From Mesostigma viride (lineage: Eukaryota; Streptophyta; Mesostigmatophyceae; Mesostigmatales; Mesostigmataceae), in contig RPFO01000276.1 in NCBI GenBank assembly GCA_009746045.1, positions 3,091,922-3,155,921 of the forward strand: DNA of 64,000 nt, in the 5' to 3' direction. The notes beneath the pieces are model-generated. The model was given only the letters and a program-made list of their open reading frames with translations. It made no database searches and was not told the DNA's origin. Position 1 is the first letter of the stretch. The number at the start of each line of letters is the position of its first letter. Below, piece after piece: positions 12,201-22,100 of the stretch. The translations under genes and the position numbers were made by a program.

Positions 12201-15200
12201 GCCCACCTGGGATGGCATGTCCACCCACCTGAAACGTCTCCATCGCAGAGGCCAGGTCCACAAAGGGCGCAATTGAAAGCATGCCTTCCCTGGGTTTTGC
12301 GCGAAACGGAATCTTGTCACGGCCGTGCAGGTCCCACTGGCCGTCCGCACCCACGCGGCCCCACCTGCCAGGGTCATGGGGACGGCAGCTTCAGCGTGAG
12401 AGCTTGTCAATCCATTCATCGCAAGGGTGTCCAAAAACAGTGTCAGCTGGCCATATCGGCAGGCGGATTAAGAGGAAAGAGGAAAGACGAAAGAGGAAAG
12501 AGGAAAGAGGAAAGAGGAAAGAGGAAAGAGGAAAGAGGAAAGAGGAAAGAGGAAAGAGGAAAGAGGAAAGAGGAAAGAGGAAAGAGGGAAGAGGGAAGAG
12601 GGAAGAGGGAAGAGGGAAGAGGGAAGAGGGAAGAGGGAAGAGGGAAGAGGGAAGAGGGAAGAGGGAAGAGGGAAGAGGGAAGAGGGAAGAGGGAAGAGGG
12701 AAGAGGGAAGAGGGAAGAGGGAAGAGGGAAGAGGGAAGAGGGAAGAGGGAAGAGGGAAGAGGGAAGAGGGAAGAGGGAAGAGGGAAGAGGGAAGAGGGAA
12801 GAGGGAAGAGGGAAGAGGGAAGAGGGAAGAGGGAAGAGGGAAGAGGGAAGAGGGAAGAGGGAAGAGGGAAGAGGGAAGAGGGAAGAGGGAAGAGGGAAGA
12901 GGGAAGAGGGAAGAGGGAAGAGGGAAGAGGGAAGAGGGAAGAGGGAAGAGGGAAGAGGGAAGAGGGAAGAGGGAAGAGGGAAGAGGGAAGAGGGAAGAGG
13001 GAAGAGGGAAGAGGGAAGAGGGAAGAGGGAAGAGGGAAGAGGGAAGAGGGAAGAGGGAAGAGGGAAGAGGGAAGAGGGAAGAGGGAAGAGGGAAGAGGGA
13101 AGAGGGAAGAGGGAAGAGGGAAGAGGGAAGAGGGAAGAGGGAAGAGGGAAGAGGGAAGAGGGAAGAGGGAAGAGGGAAGAGGGAAGAGGGAAGAGGGAAG
13201 AGGGAAGAGGGAAGAGGGAAGAGGGAAGAGGGAAGAGGGAAGAGGGAAGAGGGAAGAGGGAAGAGGAAAGAGGAAAGAGGAAAGAGGAAAGAGGAAAGAG
13301 GAAAGAGGAAAGAGGAAAGAGGAAAGAGGAAAGAGGAAAGAGGAAAGAGGAAAGAGGAAAGAGGAAAGAGGAAAGAGGAAAGAGGAAAGAGGAAAGAGGA
13401 AAGAGGAAAGAGGAAAGAGGAAAGAGGAAAGAGGAAAGAGGAAAGAGGAAAGAGGAAAGAGGAAAGAGGAAAGAGGAAAGAGGAAAGAGGAAAGAGGAAC
13501 GAGGGAAGAGGGAAGAGGAAAGAGGAAAGAGGAAAGAGGAAAGAGGAAAGAGGAAAGAGGAAAGAGGAAAGAGGAAAGAGGAAAGAGGAAAGAGGAAAGA
13601 GGAAAGAGGAAAGAGGAAAGAGGAAAGAGGGAAGAGGGAAGAGGGAAGAGGAAGGAGGAATGAGGAATGACTGCACGAATGCAACAATCCAAGGACAGTC
13701 ACAACATACCCAAAACAATCCTGCAATCTGATGTCCAGACATTGCCAGTGTGTGCCAGCAGAAGGCATGTCCCCACATCTCTGCAAGCTGTAGCGTGGGG
13801 CAATCCCAGGCATGAGCGCATGTGATGATGGAGGGCACGCACATGGCAGTGTGATGAACATGGCGGTGATTGGCTAGGCGAGTGTGCTAGTTGAGCTGTC
13901 CCAAAGCGTGCTACGTGCTTCAGGCCCTGCGATGCGATGTGGAAGGAGTGTGGAAACTCACCGGGTCCATACGTAGTAGCTGCCGCCGCCGTCTTTCTCT
14001 GCAGGTACAGCCCAATGCACCACGGAATGTTTTGTGAGAAGCAGGTTTGTAAGCCATGATGTTTTGCCATGGCTCAGTGACGTGGACAGGCACAGGGTGA
14101 GACGGGTGGAAATTACCGCCATGGAAATGGCCACTGGGGGATACAACCGCCTAGGGGTTTCTTCGTAAAGCGGCAACACATGCTGAGACCACGATCTTCA
14201 GCATTCGCGTGGCAATCAAGTTGGGGTGGTGAGCGTTCATCGCATCTTGTGCTGCTGGGTGGCAGACACATGTTCGCGGTGGATCTACCCAGGAGGGCAT
14301 GGACAACAGAGGCCACGTGTCCACTTCACGATCTATAACCCTAAACCTTCAAACCCTGCTCACATGTGCAGGGACCAATCATACACGCCAGCATTTGTAG
14401 CAAATGGCAACTTGGTGGGGAAACAGACCTTCTATAAGATATGATATCCTTGGTAAGGATAACAATTTACCCATGGCCACAGTTCCTCCAACAAACACGT
14501 GGCACTACTATAGCAACAAACACGTGGCACTACTATAGCAACAAACACGTGGCACTACTATAGTAACAACCACGTGGCACTACTATAGTAACAACCACGT
14601 GGCACTACTATAGTAACAACCACGTGGCACTACTATAGTAACAAACACGTGGCACTACTATAGTAACAAACACGTGGCACTACTATAGTAACAACCACGT
14701 GGCACTACTATAGTAACAAACACGTGGCACTACTATAGTAACAACCACGTGGCACTACTATAGTAACAAACACGTGGCACTACTATAGTAACAACCACGT
14801 GGCACTACTATAGTAACAAACACGTGGCACTACTATAGTAACAAACACGTGGCACTACTATAGTAACAACCACGTGGCACTACTATAGTAACAAACACGT
14901 GGCACTACTATAGTAACAAACACGTGGCACTACTATAGTAACAAACACGTGGCACTACTATAGCAACAAACACGTGGCACTACTATAGCAACAACCACGT
15001 GGCACTACTATAGTAACAAACACGTGGCACTACTATAGCAACAACCACGTGGCACTACTATAGCAACAAACACGTGGCACTACTATAGCAACAAACACAT
15101 TCCACCAAAAATGGTTCCAAGAGTGGCATTGCTCTGAAGCGTTGCCCGGTGCTGCCCACGTCCTCACAACGCATCGGCTGCATGCAACACCTGCCATCGT

Positions 15201-17484
15201 CCACCCTAGGCAACCCTACATGTACAGCAGTGCCCATCCCTCGATTGTGTGCTGGCCTCACCCCTCCCAAACTAGGAAGGAGCAACAAAGGAGAAAGAAC
15301 ACACATACAAACAAACAAAAGAACCAACAAACGAGCAACTCCTGCCCCATTTTCCCACAGGTGCAGCAGCAAGCCAACCATCTGCGCATCGACCACGGTC
15401 AACGTGACACGGTATTTTGACAGCTGCGGCCAGGCTTGCTGCTTCCACTCCGCACCGGCCGCTTGTCGGCTACCTTTGCCACCATGACATGCACTCACAG
15501 CTCCCCCTGGTTTAATGGAGCAGAAAATTCCGTGGATATACCTAGCCGCTCTATGATGTACCTAGCAGCTGGGTGCGTACCTAGCAGCTGTATGATATAG
15601 AACTGCACGTGCTCGCGCCATGTGGTCGACCACGGGGGAGCGTGCGCCCCACGGCGGGGGATGCGTTGGGGGGGGAGACGCCACCAGTCCCGTAACAAGG
15701 CGGCAAGGGCGAGCGGGGATGCACGAGAAACCCAAGTCCAGCAGAGGGGGCCGTTTGTCAGAAGAAGCCAGCGAGTATCCACAAAGCATCCCGGCACGCA
15801 CACCCGCCGGCCGCCGCGCAGCGGGCAGGATGGAGCCACCTCGATCATTGCGCGCAGTGTGTGACAACTCGTGGCCAGACAAGGCAAGGGATCCGAAACG
15901 CGGCCATTGACGCCGTTTTCTGCATTTTTTACCATCAATAAATTTCGATCGTGTCAGGTCAGTCAGGAGACCCTGGCTGATACGAGTAGGCTGGACGCGT
16001 TGTGCATACACTGGCACGGGGCAAGTGCAGAGACCATGACGGCCAGGCGTCGCACAGGGATGGATGTAGGGCGATGTGGGGGAATGAGGAGCAGAGCCGT
16101 GCCAAGGGCCGTGCCGTGCCGTGCGGTGCCGTGCCGTGCTGTCTCGATAGCACCATTCTTTTCACGACAGCAGTCTTGATAGGAAATGCTTACTGGCATG
16201 ATTCTGGTCCATGCTGCGAGGCAGGCATTCACTTGTGGACGCAAGCAGAACTGGGGAGTTGGCGCGTGCCCATGGAGAAGGCTTTCTAAAAATAGGAGGA
16301 GGAGGAGGAGGAGGAGGAGGAGGAGGAGGAGGAGGGAGGAGGAGGAGGAGGAGGAGGAGGAGGAGGAGGAGGAGGAGGAGGAGGAGGAGGAGGAGGAGGA
16401 GGAGGAGAGGAGGAGGAGGAGGAGGAGGAGGGAGGAGGAGGAGGAGGAGGAGGAGGAGGAGGAGGAGAGGGGAGGAGGAGGAGGAGGAGGAGGAGGAGGA
16501 GGAGGAGGAGGAGGAGGAGGAGGAGGAGGAGGAGGAGGAGGAGGAGGAGGAGGAGGAGGAGGAGGAGGAGGAGGAGGGAGGAGGAGGAGGAGGAGGAGGA
16601 GGAGGAGGAGGAGGAGGAGGAGGAGGAGGAGGAGGAGGAGGAGGAGGAGGAGGAGTTTAGAGGCAAGTGGCACCCATGGCCTGCTGGCAGATGCGATGTA
16701 ACAAATGACGAAGCATATCGAGTCTGTCTCCTAAATAAGATCAACAAGCGTTACTGTAAGAATGGTTTCTTTAGCCGGCAATCGGCCAGCTGCGGCAGCA
16801 CGCTCCTCCCTGCATAATTGTCAGTCACGAGTGCCATCGCCCCCTCCATGTATTCAACCGTGGACCTGCCTCAGCACACTCCGATAGTGGATGTCGAGAG
16901 GTACTGAATTTCGCGATGGCCCACCTTGTTGTTGTTTGATCCAACGTTTGTCTGGTTGAGCATTGCGTCGAACACGGCCCCGTCCTGCTAGACCAACAGT
17001 TGAAGGGGTCAACGCGGCGGTTAACAGAGACCGATGAAGGACATTGGATCAGCACCAGGCGGTCATTACCGGGGAAAGCGTCGCTGATGTACTCAGAAAA
17101 GGAAAGGTAGGGCCTACCAACGGAAGCACTGGACTGCGCTGTCGATCCCAGTTAAATTTAGGTCCGTACCCTCTCAAGGACGTGATAGGCGGCCTTGACG
17201 TCTTCGCTGATGAACTTATCGAGCACAGCTCTTCCTTTCTTCAAAACCTTTGTCTCCTGGCGTGCTTCATCCTTGGGGCCACTTGATGACGCAGCAGCAT
17301 CGCTGTTCGGGGCAGGTTCCGGCTTTCTTTTCTTGCTTGGGGCGGCAGCGTCGGGCTTGGCGGCATCCTCGTTGCCAAGTAGCTGCGCTAACGCTGCCTT
17401 TTTCGCCTTGGGATCGTAGGCAATCGACCTGGAATCAAGCTCAGAACGCAGCTCAGCCACTGTTTTCCGTGCCCACGCCGACAT
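225..17484 (-). CDS. PARP2: PARP2-like poly(ADP-ribose) polymerase (SAP-WGR-PARP), 21 exons
   Basis: Nuclear enzyme that senses DNA breaks and transfers ADP-ribose from NAD+ to proteins. Minus-strand exons: 17484-17170, 16984-16925, 15423-15379, 13996-13962, 12364-12229, 11570-11442, 10375-10292, 9707-9677, 9339-9284, 8591-8518, 7575-7529, 6467-6418, 5999-5937, 4720-4643, 3712-3605, 3100-2981, 2073-2052, 1389-1313, 933-860, 618-513, 320-225. All have GT-AG borders and phases join without a break to 601 residues, close to plant PARP2 length. Domains seen: SAP helix pair (about 5-40), WGR (W153-G-R), regulatory helices (about 240-375), and catalytic domain with H449 (LLWHGSR), Y483 (FGKGIYF) and E577 (YNEYIVY), the H-Y-E triad. 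Start is the first ATG, right before the SAP domain. Exons 3 and 4 are the least certain, since another acceptor for exon 4 lies two bases upstream. The rest is firm. Confidence 0.93.
2052..2073 (-). other. PARP2: 22-nt micro-exon of PARP2 carrying the catalytic tyrosine
   Basis: Reads FGKGIYF plus one base, flanked by CCAG and GTACGT. It is the only sequence in this long intron that links GYM (end of the exon at 2981) to ADMVTKS (exon starting at 1389). Its tyrosine (residue 483) is the Y of the H-Y-E triad. Skipping it would shift the frame. Confidence 0.88.
5205..5452. repeat. Minisatellite of about 20 bp (CTACTATCCAGTACTAGTGA type)
   Basis: Imperfect tandem copies of a 20-base unit built on ACTACTATCC and ACTAGT. 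It lies in the PARP2 intron between the exons at 5937 and 4720. No coding potential. Confidence 0.85.
5800..5925. repeat. C-rich direct repeat beside PARP2 exon 13
   Basis: Two copies of a segment containing CCCCCGAACCCCCCCACC, immediately downstream in gene sense of the exon ending at 5937. The sense strand is G-rich here. Confidence 0.6.
8288..8490. repeat. 21-bp minisatellite (GAGGGCTATGTAAGAATACT)
   Basis: About nine or ten degenerate tandem copies, ending about 28 bases from the exon at 8518-8591 in the PARP2 intron just downstream of that exon in gene sense. Confidence 0.85.
11243..11425. repeat. C-rich tandem repeat of about 37 bp
   Basis: Alternating units built on CCCCAAACCCCTACGGCTCC and variants, about four copies with a two-unit higher order. 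It lies immediately downstream in gene sense of PARP2 exon 6 (ends 11442). The proline-rich open frames across it are spurious. Confidence 0.75.
11818..11932. repeat. 32-bp tandem repeat, about four copies
   Basis: Each unit contains CTGTCCGAAGGGAACCATCA followed by an AACCAATAGA segment; the last copy is diverged. It lies inside a PARP2 intron. Confidence 0.85.
12471..13662. repeat. Heptamer satellite (GAGGAAA)n / (GAGGGAA)n, 1.2 kb
   Basis: Pure homopurine tract on the plus strand made of 7-bp units. GAGGAAA fills about 12471-12588. GAGGGAA fills about 12588-13262. GAGGAAA returns to about 13626 with a short GAGGGAA interruption near 13500, and a few GAGGGAA copies close the array. Because 7 is not a multiple of 3, the repeat stays open in several frames on both strands, which creates spurious 430-470 codon frames. 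It lies in the PARP2 intron between the exons at 13962 and 12364, so the transcript reads as polypyrimidine. Confidence 0.97.
14489..15098. repeat. 25-bp minisatellite with a CACGTG box in every unit, about 24 copies
   Basis: The unit is AACAA(A/C)CACGTGGCAC followed by TACTATAG(T/C). It varies at only a few positions (A/C after AACAA, T/C at the end). CACGTGGC is the G-box core bound by plant bHLH and bZIP factors. The array lies in the PARP2 intron between the exons at 15379 and 13996. Confidence 0.95.
16109..16142. repeat. (GTGCC)n short tandem repeat
   Basis: About six copies of the GTGCC pentamer with one GTGCG variant, in a PARP2 intron. Confidence 0.75.
16294..16655. repeat. (GGA)n trinucleotide tract, about 360 bp
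   Basis: Nearly pure GGA repeat with a few one-base slips that make the spurious poly-Glu, poly-Gly and poly-Arg frames. It lies in the PARP2 intron between the exons at 16925 and 15423, so the sense strand is (TCC)n. Confidence 0.97.
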
Positions 17485-18057
17485 GCCTTCGTCAATGTCT
17501 TGTAAAAAATAATCGCAGCAGGCTCAAGGAGTCGTAAATGTACCGACCTCCTATATATGCCAACTCTATAAGTTGCTTGGATATCCTGCGAAGTCGCCGG
17601 CCCCGCATTAACTTTCCTCTAAGATAACAACGCCAAAGTATTACTAGGCATTATTCTAGAACGCGCAGACCATGTATAAAATAGCAATTTGCGTGGTGCC
17701 TTGACAGCTCCGCCATGCGGCAATTGTTGCAAAAGTGCCGATGCTCAAAAAATAATTAATTTCCTCAACTTTTCCCTCACGTCTACATTGTATTCGACGT
17801 ATAGTTACCGATATACGCTCCCCTGTCATGCCCCTCTGGTGCCCTTTTTTTGCTTCCCAATAGGAATGCTGGCTCCCGTGGTACTTAAGTCTGGCAGAAT
17901 TTTGGTGCGCGGCAACTGGCGGCAACTGGCATTCTTTTGCTAGCAACAGCTATGGCGAGCAGCCAAGCACACGTGACCTTCGCTTCCCAGCTGTAGGAAT
18001 TCATATCATGTTCCACTGAAACAGGAAGTTTAGGTGCTCAACCATTTGAATTAAAAA
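17485..18057. promoter_or_regulatory. Divergent intergenic region between PARP2 and DNAJC17
   Basis: 573 bp separate the start codons of two divergently oriented genes, so both promoters and 5' UTRs must lie here or be shared. No convincing TATA box, repeat or transposon was identified. This is an inference from gene layout. Confidence 0.5.
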
Positions 18058-19055
18058 ATGAGCACCTCGGATTTTATTGAAGATGCATACGAAGTTTTGG
18101 GTTTGTTGGAAACGGGGCTTGAAAGTACAGATGCCGACGTTAGAAAAGCCTACCGGAGACTAGCTCTTGTATCTCATCCAGACAAACGTCCTGGAGACAA
18201 AGATGCAGGTATTTATATTTCCTTCTGGAAAAATAAATGCCGGAAGAAGGTGGCGATGTATCTCAATTGCTGACAACCCTGTTCCTTCGGGCTTCTGCAC
18301 TGCCGTCCCCTGCACTGTCGATGCATTTTGCAGCCCGACTCTGGGAGAAGGTCTCAAAAGCCTACGATATACTCAGCGATAAAGAAGCCCGTAAAGCGCA
18401 CGACAACCTGTACCGCGTGAGGTTGGAACGGAAGCTCCGCGATGAACAGCTAGGGAGCAAGAGAAGGAAAGTACGCCAAGGTATGCGGACCAGTGCTTTC
18501 TTTTTCCACAGTTGAGGTCCCACGGCTCGCCCACCGTAAGGATTCCGTTCTAAGCGCCTGGAAATTGAGAATGGGGTAGCTTCACAATTAAATGCCTGTG
18601 CATGGTTGAAAGCACGGAATTCGACATCGGCTGTTATACTAGCACAGTTGCGGGTCCACGTCTGCATTCTTTTTCATCAATGAGGCAGGCATTGAACGAA
18701 GGCGGCGCGAGAGAAAAAGTGACACGCCCGACCAATATATTTTTACGCCTATCGATCCAAATTAGCCCTTCTGTATTACTATAATCCTTGGGGCCTTGCG
18801 CTCTGGCAGGCTATCAATGTATGTTCAATTATCCAGCTGCAGGAAAGGCTAGTTGCAAGACAGAATGAAGTTGAAGCCATCATGTGGAAGGATCATTGGC
18901 CTTCGTCCTTTTTTCCGTGTGGCCTTCACGTTGTTTTAACCCCAGCTTGTTGTTGATAATACCAATCAGAATTCAGAGCCGAGATGCCGTGAAAGCCATG
19001 GCATCCTTTATTCATTTGCTAGTGTTTCTGCCTCAAAGCAGTCAGTAACATCTTG

Positions 19056-19135
<80 letters not shown>

Positions 19136-22100
19136 TCCCTCCCCCTCTCTCTCTTACCCTCCCCCCTCCCTCCCTCCCTCTCCTCCCTCCTCCTCCCTCC
19201 CTCCCTCCCTCCCTCCCTCCCTCCCTCCTCCCTCCCTCCCTCCCTCCTCCCTCCCTCCTCCCTCCCTCCCTCCCTCCCTCCTCCTCCCTCCCTCCCTCCC
19301 TCCCTCCCTCCTCCCTCCCCTCCCTCCCTCCCTCCCTCCCTCCCTCCCTCCCTCCCTCCCTCCCTCCTCCTCCCTCCCTCCTCCCTCCCTCCCTCCCTCC
19401 TCCCTCCTCCCTCCCTCCTCCTCCCTCCCTCCCTCCCTCCCTCCCCTCCCTCCCTCCCTCCTCCCTCCCTCCTCCCTCCCTCCCTCCCTCCTCCCTCCTC
19501 CCTCCCTCCCTCCCTCCCTCCTCCTCCCTCCCTCCCTCCCTCCCTCCCTCCTCCCTCCCTCCCTCCTCCCTCCCTCCCTCCCTCCCTCCCTCTCCCTCCC
19601 TCCCTCCTCCCTCCTCCCTCCCTCCCTCCCTCCCTCCCTCCCTCCTCCCTCCTCCCTCCCTCCCTCCCTCCCTCCCTCCCTCCCTCCTCTCCTCCTCCCT
19701 CCCTCCTCCCTCCCTCCCTCCCTCCCTCCCCTCCCTCCTCCCTCCTCCCTCCTCCCTCCCTCCTCCCTCCCTCCCTCCCTCCCTCCCTCCCTCCCTCCTC
19801 CCTCCCTCCCTCCCTCCCTCCTCCCTCCCTCCCTCCTCCCTCCCTCCTCCCTCCCTCCCTCCCTCCCTCCCTCCTCCTCCTCCCTCCCTCCCTCCCTCCC
19901 TCCCTCCCTCCTCCTCCCTCCCTCCCTCCCTCCCTCCCTCCCTCCTCCCTCCCTCCCTCCCTCCCTCCCTCCCTCCTCCTCCCTCCCTCCCTCCCCCTCC
20001 CTCCCTCCCTCCCTCCCTCCCTCCCTCCCTCCTCCCTCCCTCCCTCCCTCCCTCCCTCCCTCCCTCCCTCCCTCCCTCCCTCCCTCCCTCCCTCCCTCCC
20101 TCCCTCCCTCCCTCCCTCCTCCCTCCCTCCCTCCCTCCCTCCCTCCCTCCCTCCCTCCCTCCCTCCCTCCCTCCCTCCCTCCCTCCCTCCCTCCCTCCCT
20201 CCCTCCCTCCCTCCCTCCCTCCCTCCCCCTCTCTCTTTCGGTCTGGCTCTTTCTCGCCCCCCTTCCCACCCACCCACCCTTGCCCCTCCCGTTTCCCCCA
20301 GCTCCACCCGCCACATCCACCCCCAGCCATTTCCCATGCACAAAACCTCATACCCCACCATATCCAGCCACTCACCAAAAGTCCTTCCTCCCTCTTCCCC
20401 TTTCTCCCCACTGCTGCACTTTCCTCTTTGCATCCTCCCCTGACACACCCACCCACGGCCACCCCCCGTGTGCACAGACCTGGAGGAGCGCGAACGTAAG
20501 GTGGAGGTCGAGCGATCGGAGGAGGAGGAGGCCAGGGCACGGCTCAAAGTGGAGGTAGGCGCCGCGCGTGAGTTGCCAGCTGCTGCGGATGGCCCACGTC
20601 GCGGCTCGCTGCCTCACACAGTCACACACGGTCAGCCGGGTTTGTCCGTGGGGTTAAAGATGGGGCCTGGGCTCAAGGTGTGTGTGGGGGGGCAGTACCC
20701 GCTGTAAAATTGCATCGCAGAGGCTCCCAGGTCGATGCTGGGGGGAATAATTCATTAACTACATTCACATGACTTTGTTTGGAGGTCCTGGAGCCAGGCC
20801 CATGTCGTTATGTACGGGTACGAGGTATTTTAAAACGGGGTTTTAAATACGAGTATATACGTGGGGGGCTTAAAATACGCGACCGCGTTTCTAACTGAAG
20901 GGGTTCAGGGCGCGCATCCACGTGGAAAACACTTGAATTGATAGTAATTAGTAAGTAGTTTCATGGTATACATGGCTTGCATGCAATCAACCGTGTCAAC
21001 CATGGTTGGCTAAGCACATTTTAGTGTTTTCACATCATCATAACAAGGGCATGCTCAAATAAACTAATGGTGGCAGCTAACTGTCTAGACGCAGTCACAT
21101 GCATGCAATATCTCCAATATGATCATCAGCAAAACACTTCTTTCCCTGCACGATAAAAATGTAAAGAAACCATTGGCGGCCGCTCAGCTTCTGAGCGCTG
21201 TGATGCCGCTGCGAGGAAAGGGTGCGGCACTCTCACACAACAAGAACGCCCAAAAAGAACGCAAAAGATTTCGAACGACAAGCTCGTAGAGGAAAGCAGA
21301 TCACGTTCGCCACAAATCTATTCCTTGACATCGTAAATCCCTCGCCCAGGCGAGCAACAACGGCCGTTCTTCTATGATGAAAATGGCAGGCACGAACTGT
21401 GCACGCCTCAATAATTAGTTACCGAAAATGGCCGTAAATTTGGAACAAAGCACCCGTTCTGTTAAGAATCCGATGCTATCAATACTAATGCCTCCTTCAC
21501 AGTCAGAACGCCCCCCCAGAACCACGCATTTACTGCCCCTATCATGAATTCTATTTGATTCCGCGTTACCGAAAAATGCGTAGTATCCCCCATGCCGATG
21601 GCATAAAAAGAAAGCAGAGATATCATGAACCTGCTGGTCTCCGCGACTCCGCCACAATCCAACATCATGAACTCATCGTCTTCAACATTCGAGCATTTGG
21701 TTTGCATTTCTCTCGCCCTATGTTGCTAATTTCGCCATGGCACTCTCGCAAGTACAGTGGCCAGCGCACCTTGCACCCAACTTCATCATCATGATCAAGC
21801 CAACCTTTAATTCCTAGCCCCTAGGCCCAAAGCAAACATTGTTCCCGCGGACGGGGAAGTAGACGCCGCGCCAAAGAACCTAGGCGCCGCGCTGCCCGCT
21901 GGTAGCCTGGTACCCCCCAAAAGTTCTAAGTCCAGGTCGCGCATTTTTCATAAAATTCATCTGCGGCGTACAGTACGCGTACAGAAGTATTCTATTCGAA
22001 GCGTACGGCATACATAACAACACGGAGCCAGGCGAAAGGCAAAGTTACAAAATTCAGCGGTTGACGGGGGGTTCCTAAAAGGCGGGGTATCTCGTGCAGA

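Noticed and set aside
12273-13861. Open frames of 430-472 codons on both strands
   Set aside because: They are the heptamer satellite read in several frames. They have no protein-like composition and lie within a PARP2 intron.
15963-16747. Poly-Leu/Pro/Ser and poly-Glu/Gly/Arg frames
   Set aside because: Produced by the (GGA)n tract.
19008-20558. Open frames of 395-510 codons (Ser/Pro/Leu or Arg/Glu/Gly)
   Set aside because: They are the CT/CCCT tract read through and lie inside DNAJC17 intron 2. Only 20478-20554 is a real exon.
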